This document shows, piece by piece, positions 35,442 through 43,154 of a stretch of DNA of 64,000 bases (position 1 is its first letter; each line of letters opens with the position of its first letter). The position numbers and the translations under genes are program-made. The DNA lies in assembly GCF_036250755.1 (NCBI RefSeq), contig NZ_CP109583.1, forward strand, positions 7,169,501-7,233,500, read 5' to 3'. Below the pieces are notes generated by a model that saw nothing but the letters and a program-made list of their open reading frames with translations, did no database searches and was not told the origin of the DNA. The DNA is from Streptomyces uncialis (lineage in GTDB: Bacteria; Actinomycetota; Actinomycetes; Streptomycetales; Streptomycetaceae).

Positions 35442-36659
35442 TTACAGCGCCTGCGCGCTCGGCTTCACCATGCCGCGCACCGTGCGGGACTTGACGAAGT
35501 CGCCCAGGGCCGTCATCTCCCACTCGCCGCTGAACTGCCGGATGAGCTTGCACATGATGACGCCTGTCTGCGCCTCGGCGTTCGTCAGGTCGAAGCGGAC
35601 CAGCTCCTCGCCCGTCGCCCCGTCGAGCAGCCGGCAGTACGCCTTGGCGACATCGGTGAACTTCTGGCCCGAGAAGGAGTTCACCGTGAAGACCAGGCCC
35701 GTCGCCTCCTGGGGGAGCCGGCCGAGGTCGACCATGATGACCTCGTCGTCCCCCGCGCCCTCGCCCGTGAGGTTGTCGCCGGAGTGCTTGATGGAGCCGT
35801 TCAGGATCGAGAGCTTGCCGAAGTAGCAGCTGTCGAGGTGGTTGCGCTTCGGGCCGTACGCGATCACCGAGGCGTCGAGGTCGATGTCCGCGCCGCGGTA
35901 CGCGGGCTCCCAGCCGAGGCCCATCCGCACCTGGGACAGCATCGGACGGCCGCCCTTGACCAGCGACACCGTCTGGTTCTTCTGAAGGCTGACGCGGCCC
36001 TTGTCGAGGTTGATCTTGCCCGCGCCGAGCGGCGGCGCCGCGGGCGGGGCGGCCGGGGCCGCGGCGGGCGGCGGGGCCTGCTGCTGGGCGACCGGGGCCG
36101 GGGCCGGGGGCGGCGGCGCCGCGGCGACCGGGGCGGCGACCGGGGCGGCCGGAGCCGGTTCCTCCACGCTCACGCCGAAGTCCGTCGCGATGCCCGCGAG
36201 GCCGTTCGTGTAGCCCTGGCCCACCGCGCGGGCCTTCCACACGCCGTTGCGCAGATAGACCTCGACGATCACCAGCGCGGTCTCCCCGCTGAGCTGCGGC
36301 GGGGTGAAGGTGGCCAGGACGGAGCCGTCGTCGGCGTTGCGGATCGTGGCCGTGGGCTCGATGCCCTGGAAGGTCTGCCCCGCCGCGTCCGGGCTGGCCG
36401 TCACGACGATCTTCTCGATGCCCGCGGGGACGGCCGAGGTGTCCACCGTGATCGCGTCGGGCGCCGTGCCGTTGCCCGAGCGGTAGGCCACACCCGGGCC
36501 CGCGGGCTGGTTGTAGAAGATGAAGTCGTCGTCGGAGCGCACCTTGCCGTCGGCGGTGAGCAGCAGGCCCGAAACGTCGAGCCGCACCGGAGCGGCGACG
36601 TCGACCGCCACTCGCGCGGCGGTGAGAGGGATGTTCGAGCCGGGGGTCATAGCTGTCAT
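35442..36659 (-). CDS. TerD family protein with two TerD domains
   Basis: A 405-residue cytosolic protein with two TerD/CABP calcium-binding type domains joined by an Ala/Pro-rich linker (about residues 175-225, APVAAPVAAAPPPPAPAPVAQQQ). Domain 1 includes VRSDDDFIFYNQPAGPGVAY. Domain 2 includes KGGRPMLSQVRMGLGWEP, DLDASVIAYG, HSGDNLTGEGAGDDEVIMVDL and FTVNSFSGQKFTDVAKAYCRLLD. The acidic runs are the expected calcium ligands. Such proteins are linked to tellurite and general stress resistance. No other ter genes are near. The ATG at 36659 (MTAMTPGSN) lacks a ribosome site; an ATG at 36650 is possible. Confidence 0.92.
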   Translation of the reverse strand: MTAMTPGSNIPLTAARVAVDVAAPVRLDVSGLLLTADGKVRSDDDFIFYNQPAGPGVAYRSGNGTAPDAITVDTSAVPAGIEKIVVTASPDAAGQTFQGIEPTATIRNADDGSVLATFTPPQLSGETALVIVEVYLRNGVWKARAVGQGYTNGLAGIATDFGVSVEEPAPAAPVAAPVAAAPPPPAPAPVAQQQAPPPAAAPAAPPAAPPLGAGKINLDKGRVSLQKNQTVSLVKGGRPMLSQVRMGLGWEPAYRGADIDLDASVIAYGPKRNHLDSCYFGKLSILNGSIKHSGDNLTGEGAGDDEVIMVDLGRLPQEATGLVFTVNSFSGQKFTDVAKAYCRLLDGATGEELVRFDLTNAEAQTGVIMCKLIRQFSGEWEMTALGDFVKSRTVRGMVKPSAQAL

Positions 36660-36721
36660 GCCGGGGTAACGAACGACCCCGCACCGCCGTTCCCTCACCC
36701 GCACGACAAGTCGCGAATCCG

Positions 36722-36880
36722 CTCAAATGGACCCCCAGGTCGCCTTCGCTCGCGCTTCCGAGGTCCCCCGGCTGGACGTACTTGTCCCCGCACAGGCCGT
36801 CCGTGGGTGCGCAGTTCCCCGCAGGCCGCCTTCGCTCGGGCTCCGGGGCTTCCTGCCGGGCCGCTTCGGATCGCCGACCT
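36722..36880 (+). repeat. Isolated unit of the GCGCAGTTCCCC repeat family
   Basis: GCGCAGTTCCCC occurs at 36809-36820. It is flanked by other family blocks: CAGGTCGCCTTCGCTCGCGC near 36736 and GGACGTACTTGTCCCCG near 36774, matching array 1 around 3940-4015. It fills the gap between the TerD start and the epoxide-hydrolase-like stop. The rest of the gap shows nothing. Confidence 0.85.
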
Positions 36881-36896
36881 CGGCGGCCGGGTGCGG

Positions 36897-37778
36897 TTAC
36901 TGGTGCGTGGCCAGGAACGGCAGGAGGACGTCGGCCATCTCGTCGGGTACCTCCTCCGCGAGGTCGTAGCCGGCGTCGAAGGTGTGTCCGGTGACGTCGT
37001 GGGCCATGAGCCGCATCTGGGACTCGTTGCGGTCACCGATGAACGCGGATCCGCCGAGGGCCAGCACCGGGATGTCCAGTTTCTTCTGTGCGGTCCGCCG
37101 GTTCTGTTCGGCGTCGACGAGCATGGCCCGGTAGATGGAGAGCATCGCGCGGATCCCGCCAGGCATGGAGTAGCAGCGCACGTATTCGTCGACCGCGTCG
37201 GGGGTGGCGCTGTCCGGCCGGCTGCGCTCGTACTTGATCATGTAGGTGATCAGCTCGCGCTCGTGTCCGGCGATCAGCATCTCGGGTATGTCCGGCTGGA
37301 AGTAGAAGCCCAGGTGCCACAGGTGCATGCCGCTGGAGATGTTCTCGGGGGTGAGGGCTGTGTGGTCCTCGAAGCCGAATCCGGGGAACAGGGCCTCGGC
37401 GAACACGAGAGCGGTGACGTGGTCGCGGTGGCGGGCGGCGAGTTGGTAGCCGATCACCGCTCCCCAGTCCTCGCCCGCGACGGCGTATGTCCCGTGTCCG
37501 AGGTGGTTCATCAGCTCTGCGATGTCGTCGCTCATCGTCGCGGAGTCGTAGCCGTCCGACGGGCGGGCGGAGTCGCCGAGACCGCGAAGGTCCGGGACGA
37601 CGACGGTGCAGTGGGGCGTCAGCTTCGGGACGAGGTGGCGCCAGTGGTAGCCGGTCTTGGGCACGCCGTGCAGGAGCACCACCGCGGGGCCGGACCCGGC
37701 TGTGCGGTAGTGCAGACTCGTTCCGTTCACGGCGGCTCGGCCCGTGCGGACGGGCGTTCCGTCATGGTCGAACATCAT
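36897..37778 (-). CDS. Alpha/beta hydrolase, epoxide hydrolase-like
   Basis: A 293-residue hydrolase. The oxyanion block VVLLHGVPKTGYHW (near residue 32) has the HGxP pattern of epoxide hydrolases. PDLRGLGDSARP follows, and the nucleophile elbow is AGEDWGAV (Asp in xxDxG, near 100), an Asp rather than Ser, as in epoxide hydrolases and dehalogenases. A tyrosine-bearing cap (ISSGMHLWHLGFYFQPD) and a C-terminal His (GYDLAEEVPDE region) complete the fold. AAGGTGG precedes the ATG. It lies 38 bp after an unknown gene on the same strand and is probably under the TetR at 39209. The substrate is unknown. Confidence 0.88.
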   Translation of the reverse strand: MMFDHDGTPVRTGRAAVNGTSLHYRTAGSGPAVVLLHGVPKTGYHWRHLVPKLTPHCTVVVPDLRGLGDSARPSDGYDSATMSDDIAELMNHLGHGTYAVAGEDWGAVIGYQLAARHRDHVTALVFAEALFPGFGFEDHTALTPENISSGMHLWHLGFYFQPDIPEMLIAGHERELITYMIKYERSRPDSATPDAVDEYVRCYSMPGGIRAMLSIYRAMLVDAEQNRRTAQKKLDIPVLALGGSAFIGDRNESQMRLMAHDVTGHTFDAGYDLAEEVPDEMADVLLPFLATHQ

Positions 37779-37816
37779 GTTTTTCCACCTTCTCGGTGTA
37801 CGTCGCGATGCGGGTG

Positions 37817-39097
37817 TCAGTGGGCTCGCGCGGGGTCGACGAGGGTCACCAGGCGGCTCGGTCCGGTGCCGTCCGCGGTTGTCCGGGCAGCGGAACGGCC
37901 GGCGGGGCGCAGGGTGACGTTCTCCGGGTAGAGCCGGCCGAGCAGGGCCAGTACGACGAGGTCGTCCTGACCGGTGGCGTCCAGGGTGACGTCGCCGCTC
38001 CGCGTCCACACCAGTCCCGGCGCGCGCAGCGCGGACCAGGCGTCGGCGGTGCCGGACGCGTCACCTGCGGCGGGGTCCTCACGCTGGGTGTAGCGGTGGC
38101 CGCGCAGGGCTTGGCCGAGGTCGACGCGGGCGGTGGTGCCGTCGTGGGTGACCTCGATGCGGGCGGTGCGGGTCCCGTCGGCGACCGGCGCGGTGACGGT
38201 ACGGGCGGAGAACGGGCCGGATGTGGTGGTGGCGGGCGGCAGGTCCTCGACGAGGGTGCGGGGTGCGGCGTAGTAGTCCCGCACCGCGGGGACGTACGTG
38301 GCGGCTTCACCGACGGCCGGGTCGGGGCGCCAGGTCAGCAGGTGCCGGGGTGCGGTCAGCGGTGGCTGGTCGAGGACGGCGGGCAGGGCGGTGCCGCCAC
38401 CCGCCTCGAAGCCGTAGCCGGCCGGGCCGGAGGTGCCGGTGACGACGTGGCGGGCGAGGACCACGATGCTGGTGTGCCGGATCTGCCGGACCAGGAGTTC
38501 GGTGAGGAACGCGTCGCGGGCCGGTTCGGTGTGCCGCAGTCCGGTCGGGGTGATCAGGAGCGGGACGTCCTGCCAGTTGGTGAAGGTCAGCAGGGCGTCG
38601 CGCAGCAGGACCATCTGGTGGAGCCACTCGTTGTAGAGCTGCATCGTGACCGGTCCGCCGCGACGTCCGCGGAGCAGATCGGCTGCGGGAGGGGTGAGCA
38701 GGTGGCCGTAGCAGTGGCTGCGGACGACCAGCGGGCCGGCGGGCAGCGGTACCGGATCGGTGAGCAGCCTCTCCAGCGCCTCGGTCGACCAGGAGGCAAG
38801 TTCCTGGCCGATCGTCTCGGCCTGCGCGCCCAGTTCGCGTGCTGCCGGGGCACTGTCCGGGCCGGGGGACAGCGGGAGGGAGGTCTCCCGGGTGCCGAGG
38901 GCGAGTGCCGCGCGGATCTGGTCCTCCAGCACCTCGCTGTCGGCGCTGGTGAGGGCGTTGTCGTCGATGATGCCCTGGAGCAGCGGCTCGGTGGCGGTGA
39001 AGAACTCGCGGGCGGTCAGGGCGGTGCCGGCCGCGGGGAAGGTGTTCCAGCGGCTTCCGCCGAGAGCGGGCGTACTCGGGACGGGGGCGGGGGGCAT
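37817..39097 (-). CDS. Protein of unknown function in TetR-controlled operon
   Basis: A 426-residue soluble protein without signal peptide or membrane helix. I do not recognise a family. The N-terminal half is helical and acidic (REFFTATEPLLQGIIDDNALTSADSEVLEDQIRAALALG). The middle has RSHCYGHLLTPPAADLLRGRRGGPVTMQLYNEWLHQMVLLRDALLTFTNWQDVPLL, which could include a metal or heme site (His, Cys). The C-terminal third looks strand-rich. GGAGG stands 4 nt before the ATG. It is the first gene of a two-gene operon with the epoxide-hydrolase-like enzyme, and a dyad 75 bp upstream matches one upstream of tetR. Confidence 0.8.
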   Translation of the reverse strand: MPPAPVPSTPALGGSRWNTFPAAGTALTAREFFTATEPLLQGIIDDNALTSADSEVLEDQIRAALALGTRETSLPLSPGPDSAPAARELGAQAETIGQELASWSTEALERLLTDPVPLPAGPLVVRSHCYGHLLTPPAADLLRGRRGGPVTMQLYNEWLHQMVLLRDALLTFTNWQDVPLLITPTGLRHTEPARDAFLTELLVRQIRHTSIVVLARHVVTGTSGPAGYGFEAGGGTALPAVLDQPPLTAPRHLLTWRPDPAVGEAATYVPAVRDYYAAPRTLVEDLPPATTTSGPFSARTVTAPVADGTRTARIEVTHDGTTARVDLGQALRGHRYTQREDPAAGDASGTADAWSALRAPGLVWTRSGDVTLDATGQDDLVVLALLGRLYPENVTLRPAGRSAARTTADGTGPSRLVTLVDPARAH

Positions 39098-39171
39098 GGG
39101 TCCTCCGAAGTCTTCGACCGAAGCGGGGCGGGGTCGCCTGATCCCGTGTCCGGGCGGGCACCGGCGACTTT

Positions 39172-39191
39172 TCTGGATCGTGCGATACAGA
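39172..39191. promoter_or_regulatory. Operator 1 of the TetR regulator (TCTGGATCG dyad)
   Basis: TCTGGATCG-TG-CGATACAGA is an imperfect palindrome with 8 of 9 arm positions matched. The first 13 bases recur at 39805-39817 just upstream of tetR. This copy lies 75 bp before the start of the unknown gene at 37817-39097, in the gap after tetR. Confidence 0.7.
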
Positions 39192-39208
39192 TTCCGGGCA
39201 TGAAAAAC

Positions 39209-39787
39209 TCAGTCGAGGGCGGCCAGCGCGACCTCCACAAGGGGTTCGAGGGCGCGGACGTCCGGCGTGATCTTCGCGGAGACCAGCAGTCCGTTGAGGA
39301 AGGTGACGAGGAAAGCGGCGAGGCTGTACGGGTCGTGCCGCTTCGCGATCTCACCCCGCTCCGCCGCGACCCGCAGCACTTCGGCGAGCGCGTCCCGGCC
39401 GGCGTCCTGCATGTCGCGCACGGTGCGCCGGGTCGCCGCGTCCTCCGGCAGGCGCTCGCAGGCGGCATTGACCACCAGGCAGCCCCGGCCGTCGTCCTCC
39501 ACGGCGATCCGGACCCGCTCGACCAGCATCGTGCGGATCGCCGACCGGGCGTCCGCCCCCTCCTCCAGACTGCGCAGGGCGTCCGCCGCGAGGGTGGTGC
39601 GGTAATGCTCCAGCGCCGCCCGGTACAGGCCGGCCTTGTCGCCGAACGCGGCATACAAGGACCCCTGCCCGATCCCCAGGTGTCCGGTCAGGTCGCGCAC
39701 CGAGGTGGCCTCGTAGCCGCGCGTCCAGAACAGCTCCATCGCACGGCTCACCGCCGCCTCCGTGTCGAACTCCCGGGTCCTTGCCAT
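39209..39787 (-). CDS. TetR/AcrR family transcriptional regulator
   Basis: A 192-residue TetR regulator. The helix-turn-helix covers residues 8-57 (EAAVSRAMELFWTRGYEATSVRDLTGHLGIGQGSLYAAFGDKAGLYRAAL). The C-terminal domain contains a Cys-bearing GRGCLVVNAACERL segment common in the YxaF/AcuR-like group. It is upstream of, and in the same direction as, the unknown gene and the hydrolase. A shared dyad lies both before tetR and before that operon, so it probably represses itself and them and responds to a reactive substrate of the hydrolase. Confidence 0.93.
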   Translation of the reverse strand: MARTREFDTEAAVSRAMELFWTRGYEATSVRDLTGHLGIGQGSLYAAFGDKAGLYRAALEHYRTTLAADALRSLEEGADARSAIRTMLVERVRIAVEDDGRGCLVVNAACERLPEDAATRRTVRDMQDAGRDALAEVLRVAAERGEIAKRHDPYSLAAFLVTFLNGLLVSAKITPDVRALEPLVEVALAALD

Positions 39788-39804
39788 GACCTCACCGTAA
39801 CCTA

Positions 39805-39824
39805 TCTGGATCGTGCGCTCAAGA
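39805..39824. promoter_or_regulatory. Operator 2 of the TetR regulator, at its own promoter
   Basis: TCTGGATCGTGCG at 39805-39817 is identical to the first 13 bases of operator 1. The right arm (CTCAAGA) is more diverged. It lies 18-37 bp upstream of the tetR start codon, suited to autorepression. Confidence 0.6.
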
Positions 39825-39868
39825 AAAAATCCGCGGCCGCCCGGCCATTCGCTGACCCGCAGGCCGCC

Positions 39869-40108
39869 TCACGGCTGCTCGTCGTCAGCGTCCTCGGCGG
39901 TGTCCGGGTCGCGCGGCGGGCGCAGGCGCATGGCCTCGTCGATCCGCCCGTACTCGGCGAACGCGGCGCCGAGCGGGGTCGGGTGGCCTTCGCGGCCGAA
40001 CATCCGCAGCGGGTCGTAGGCCCGGACCTGGTTGGTGATGAGCGATCCGGCGACGCGGAGCATGTCCGGCCAGTGCGCGGCGATCCGCTTGAGGTTCACC
40101 TTGTTGCG
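39869..40108 (-). pseudogene. Tn3-family transposase, C-terminal remnant
   Basis: About 80 residues (NKVNLKRIAAHWPDMLRVAGSLITNQVRAYDPLRMFGREGHPTPLGAAFAEYGRIDEAMRL) match the C-terminal part of Tn3-type TnpA, including the WPDMLRVAGSL block and PTPLG..AEYGRI. The rest of the gene is missing. The fragment is cut exactly where a GCGCAGTTCCCC repeat unit begins (40109), with no open frame continuing. After the family block, the reading frame ends in an Asp/Glu/Arg tail unlike TnpA. It is a dead relic of a transposition event near the TetR module. Confidence 0.8.
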
Positions 40109-40380
40109 GCGCAGTTCCCCGCGCCCCTGAGGTCGCGCCCCTCAGGGTTCCTGTTCGGCTGCGGGTGTTCCTTGGTTGCTCGCGCAGTTCCCCGCGCCCC
40201 TGGGGTTCCCCACCTGGACGTACCTGTTCCTGTGCGGGTACGTCCGTGGGTGCGCAGTTCCCCGCGCCCCTGGATGCTGCCCCATTACGGTCGCTCTTCG
40301 GGTGCGGGCCGGTCCTCGTTTTTGCGCAGTTCCCCGCGCCCCTGAAGGGGCGCCCACCTGGGGCTGCCGTCCGTCTGCGG
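40109..40380 (+). repeat. Array 2, left arm: four direct units
   Basis: GCGCAGTTCCCC starts at 40109, 40192, 40252 and 40324, with the CCTGGATGCTGCCCC block between the last two. Same orientation as the left arm of array 1. The last unit with its flank (GGCGCCCACCTGGGGCTG) matches the last unit of array 1 (4864-4912). It begins abruptly inside the Tn3 transposase remnant. Confidence 0.92.
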
Positions 40381-40443
40381 GCTGTCAGCAACCGGGGCCG
40401 GGGTTCATACCCCCCTCCTCGCGCACCCGCCGGACTCACCGAA

Positions 40444-40602
40444 GGGGGTGGGCGGGAATCTCTGCTCGCAGACTCCGATGCTCTTCAGTAGGACCAGCGA
40501 ACGTCGTACCGAGCGTGTCGGATCGAGGACGGAGAATCCCGACCGGCACCGACCCGAAGAACAAACAGAACGCGCCCCAAAGGGGCGCGGGGAACTGCGC
40601 GA
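40444..40602. other. Core element copy B, candidate structured RNA or recombination centre
   Basis: About 96% identical to 4966-5125, with one single-base indel and a few substitutions, mostly in the apical part near 40496-40505. The stem segments are unchanged: GGGAATCTC 40454-40462 with GAGAATCCC 40532-40540, CTCG 40465-40468 with CGAG 40524-40527, CCGA 40475-40478 with TCGG 40518-40521. As in copy A, flanking repeat units change orientation here. About 60 bp between the last left-hand unit and the core are not conserved between copies. Confidence 0.6.
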
Positions 40603-40855
40603 AACCACCGAGCGACGGCACAGGAACGAAGTACGCCCCGCCGGACAGACCTGGAAAGCGCAAGCGAAGGCGACCCGCGGGGAACTGCGCGAAACCACCG
40701 AACGACGGCACAGGAACGAAGTGCGCCCAGCCGGACGGACCTGGGAAGCGCAAGCGAAGGGCGACCCGCGCAAAACCACCGAGCGACGGCACCGGAACGA
40801 AGTGCGTCCCGCCGGACGGACCTCAGAGGCGCAAGCGAAGGCGGCCCGCCACGAC
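40572..40855 (-). repeat. Array 2, right arm: inverted units ending in the MFS gene
   Basis: GGGGAACTGCGC occurs at 40589-40600 and 40679-40690, with a degraded unit near 40760-40780. Intervening blocks (GGAACGAAGT, CGCCGGACAGACCTG, GCGCAAGCGAAGGCG) match the right arm of array 1. The last block runs into the 3' end of the MFS gene and supplies its final codons and stop. Confidence 0.9.
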
Positions 40856-42028
40856 CAGTCCGGCCGAGCCCAGCGCGAGCAGCAGCACCCGGTGGTCCAC
40901 CCCCGCGACCAGCCCCGCGCCCACACCCAGCGCGACCGCGTTCGGCGCGAGCAGCAGCGTGTTCGCGGTGGCCACCGCACGGCCCAGGAACGCCTCGGGC
41001 ACCGCCCGCTGCACAGCGGTCAGCGCCGCGATCAGCACACACGGCAGCCCCGCCCCGACGGCCGCCGACGCCACCAGCGCCACCGACACGTCCGGCACCG
41101 CCCGCGCCGCGACCGCCACCGCGAACAGACCCGCCCCGTACGCCGCGAACCGCCGCTCGCCCAGTCGCCGCAGCAGTCGTCCGGCGACCGCTCCCACCGC
41201 GACCGACCCCACGCCCTGTGCCGTGTACAGCGCCCCCACCCAGCCCGGTGGCCGTCCGAGCCCCTCGTCCACCACGGCGAAGACGACCGCGCCGTTGACC
41301 CCGGCGAGCAGCATCACCGCCCCGCCGCCGACCAGCAGGGGCCGTAGCGCGGGACGGCCCCACAGCTCCCGCACCCCCTCGGCCACCGCGCCGAACCCCC
41401 GCGCCGTGCCCGGCTCCGGACGGGGTTCGTCCACCCGTACCCGCGCGTAGAGACCGGCCGCGAGGGCGAACAGCACCGCGGCGAGGACGGCCACCGCCGG
41501 GCCGCCGTACGCGGTGAACAGGCCCGCGCCGGCGAGCGGGGCGATCAGTTTCACCCCCTCGTTGGCGGTCGTCCGCAGCCCGTTGAAGTCGCCCAGCAGA
41601 TCCCGGTCCACGATCCGCGTGACCAGCGCGCCCTCCGCCGCGTCCTGGACGACACCGGTCGCGCCGTACAGCACCAGGACCGTGAACAGCAGCCACAGCC
41701 GGTCCGCCGAGTCCACCGCGCACAGGGTCAGGAGGAGCAGGGCGAGCGCCAGGTTCGAGCGGACCAGCAGGGGGTGGCGCCGGGTGCGGTCGGCCAGCGT
41801 GCCGAGCAGCGGGCCGAGCAGCACGGGCGCCCAGAGTGCGAAGGTGCACAGCGCCGCGAGGGCGTTCGATCCCGTGAGGTCCTTCACCCAGATCCCGGCG
41901 GTCAGCCACAGCAGCGACGCCCCGCATCCGGCGCCGACCACCCCGCCCAGATACAGCGCCGCGTCGCGGTCGCGCAGCACCCTGCCCGTCGCTCCGGTCC
42001 CGCCGGTCCCGCACTTCTCGCCTGTCAT
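40823..42028 (-). CDS. MFS transporter
   Basis: A 401-residue major facilitator with about 12 helices, of the enterobactin-exporter/MFS_3 type. The A-like motif GTLADRTRRHPLLVRSN between helices 2 and 3, LVTRIVDRDLLGDFNGLRTTANEGVKLIAPLAGAGLF, and a Gly-rich C-terminal half are seen. The last codons (GRLRLRL then TGA) are made of repeat-family DNA: CGCCTTCGCTTGCGC is the standard block, and the stop arises where other copies read CCTCCCAGG or similar. The native C-terminus may have been replaced. The substrate is unknown; there is no clear ribosome site before the ATG. Confidence 0.87.
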   Translation of the reverse strand: MTGEKCGTGGTGATGRVLRDRDAALYLGGVVGAGCGASLLWLTAGIWVKDLTGSNALAALCTFALWAPVLLGPLLGTLADRTRRHPLLVRSNLALALLLLTLCAVDSADRLWLLFTVLVLYGATGVVQDAAEGALVTRIVDRDLLGDFNGLRTTANEGVKLIAPLAGAGLFTAYGGPAVAVLAAVLFALAAGLYARVRVDEPRPEPGTARGFGAVAEGVRELWGRPALRPLLVGGGAVMLLAGVNGAVVFAVVDEGLGRPPGWVGALYTAQGVGSVAVGAVAGRLLRRLGERRFAAYGAGLFAVAVAARAVPDVSVALVASAAVGAGLPCVLIAALTAVQRAVPEAFLGRAVATANTLLLAPNAVALGVGAGLVAGVDHRVLLLALGSAGLVVAGRLRLRL

Positions 42029-42255
42029 GAGAGGCGATCGTGCGGCTAAGACCCCCCGGCCGGGATCAGGCGGTTGCCTCAGATCCGGCCGGGTCCGAGG
42101 GGCGGACCGTATCCGCGGGTACCGATGAGTTCCGAGTCACCCGGGAGTCACCCCTCACACAGGACCTCACAGGACCGCATCACCGCCGCCCGACCGCTGA
42201 CCCGCCGGCCGCCTACGTACGACGCACCGCCGGCCCTCCCCGTGAAGGAGCCACC

Positions 42256-43020
42256 ATGTCCACCCCGCCCAGCCCGCCCGCGCCGTTCGTCGACCTCACC
42301 TCCCAGGCCCGGTCGGTCGCCCGGCTCGCCGAGGGGGTCCGTGAGGACCAGCTCGACGCGCCCACCCCGTGCCCCGACTACGCGGTACGGCACCTCCTGG
42401 GCCATCTCGTCTCGCTGTCCGTCGCGTTCCGCGACGCGGCCCGGCGGGAGCTGGGGCCGACCACCGACACGTCCCCCGGCTCGTCCCTGCCCGAACTCCC
42501 CGCCGACTGGCGCGTGGCGCTGCCCGGGGCACTGGCCGAGATGGCCGAGGCGTGGCGCGACCCCGCCGCCTGGGAGGGGGAGACCCGCGCGGGCGGGGTG
42601 CCGCTGCCCGGTGCCGTCGCGGGGCTCGTCGCCGTGGACGAACTCGTCGTGCACGGCTGGGACCTGGCGCGGGCCACCGGCCAGGAGTACGCGCCCGACG
42701 AGGCGGCCCTGCGGGCGAGCGAGGCACTTCTGACCCCCGTCGAGGACCCGGCGGCCGACCCCACCGAGCAATCGGTCACCGAGGACCCCGCAGCCAAGGA
42801 CCCCGCAGCCAAGGACCCCGCAGCCAAGGACCCCGCAGCCAAGGACCCCGCAGCCAAGGACTCCGCCGCTAAGGACTCCGAAGACTCCGCAGGCGACCCC
42901 GCCGGTGACGCGTCCAGCGGTGCGGGGCTCTTCGGCCCGCCCGTGCCCGTCCCGGACGGCGCGCCCCTCCTGGACCGGGTCATCGGTCTCAGCGGGCGCG
43001 ACCCCGGATGGCGCGCCTGA
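42256..43020 (+). CDS. TIGR03086-type metal-binding protein (maleylpyruvate isomerase/DinB-like)
   Basis: A 254-residue protein with the DinB-like four-helix domain of the mycothiol-dependent maleylpyruvate isomerase group. Visible are SVARLAEGVREDQLDAPTPCPDYAVRHLLGHLVSLSVAFRDAA (metal His near residue 50) and AVDELVVHGWDLARATGQE with the second His pair. Near residues 176-206 an insert of DPAAK repeats separates the domain from a short C-terminal tail that matches the usual end of the family (FGPPVPVPDGAPLLDRVIGLSGRDPGW). The normal protein is about 190-200 residues, so the insert is extra. Its role is not known. Confidence 0.88.
   Translation: MSTPPSPPAPFVDLTSQARSVARLAEGVREDQLDAPTPCPDYAVRHLLGHLVSLSVAFRDAARRELGPTTDTSPGSSLPELPADWRVALPGALAEMAEAWRDPAAWEGETRAGGVPLPGAVAGLVAVDELVVHGWDLARATGQEYAPDEAALRASEALLTPVEDPAADPTEQSVTEDPAAKDPAAKDPAAKDPAAKDPAAKDSAAKDSEDSAGDPAGDASSGAGLFGPPVPVPDGAPLLDRVIGLSGRDPGWRA
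42784..42873 (+). repeat. 15-bp minisatellite, five perfect copies plus one degenerate
   Basis: GACCCCGCAGCCAAG is repeated exactly five times (42784-42858), then once with changes (42859-42873). It encodes Asp-Pro-Ala-Ala-Lys in frame. Copy number could vary without breaking the gene. Confidence 0.97.
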
Positions 43021-43154
43021 TCCCACGGCCCGCCCGCCGGGACCCCGGGGCCGGACGCCCGCACGGACGGTGGCGGAGCGTCACCGTACGCACCGTTGTC
43101 ACCGTTCGGGCCACTCGCCCGGCATGGGCGCGGTGTTTTTGGGAGACTGGCCGG

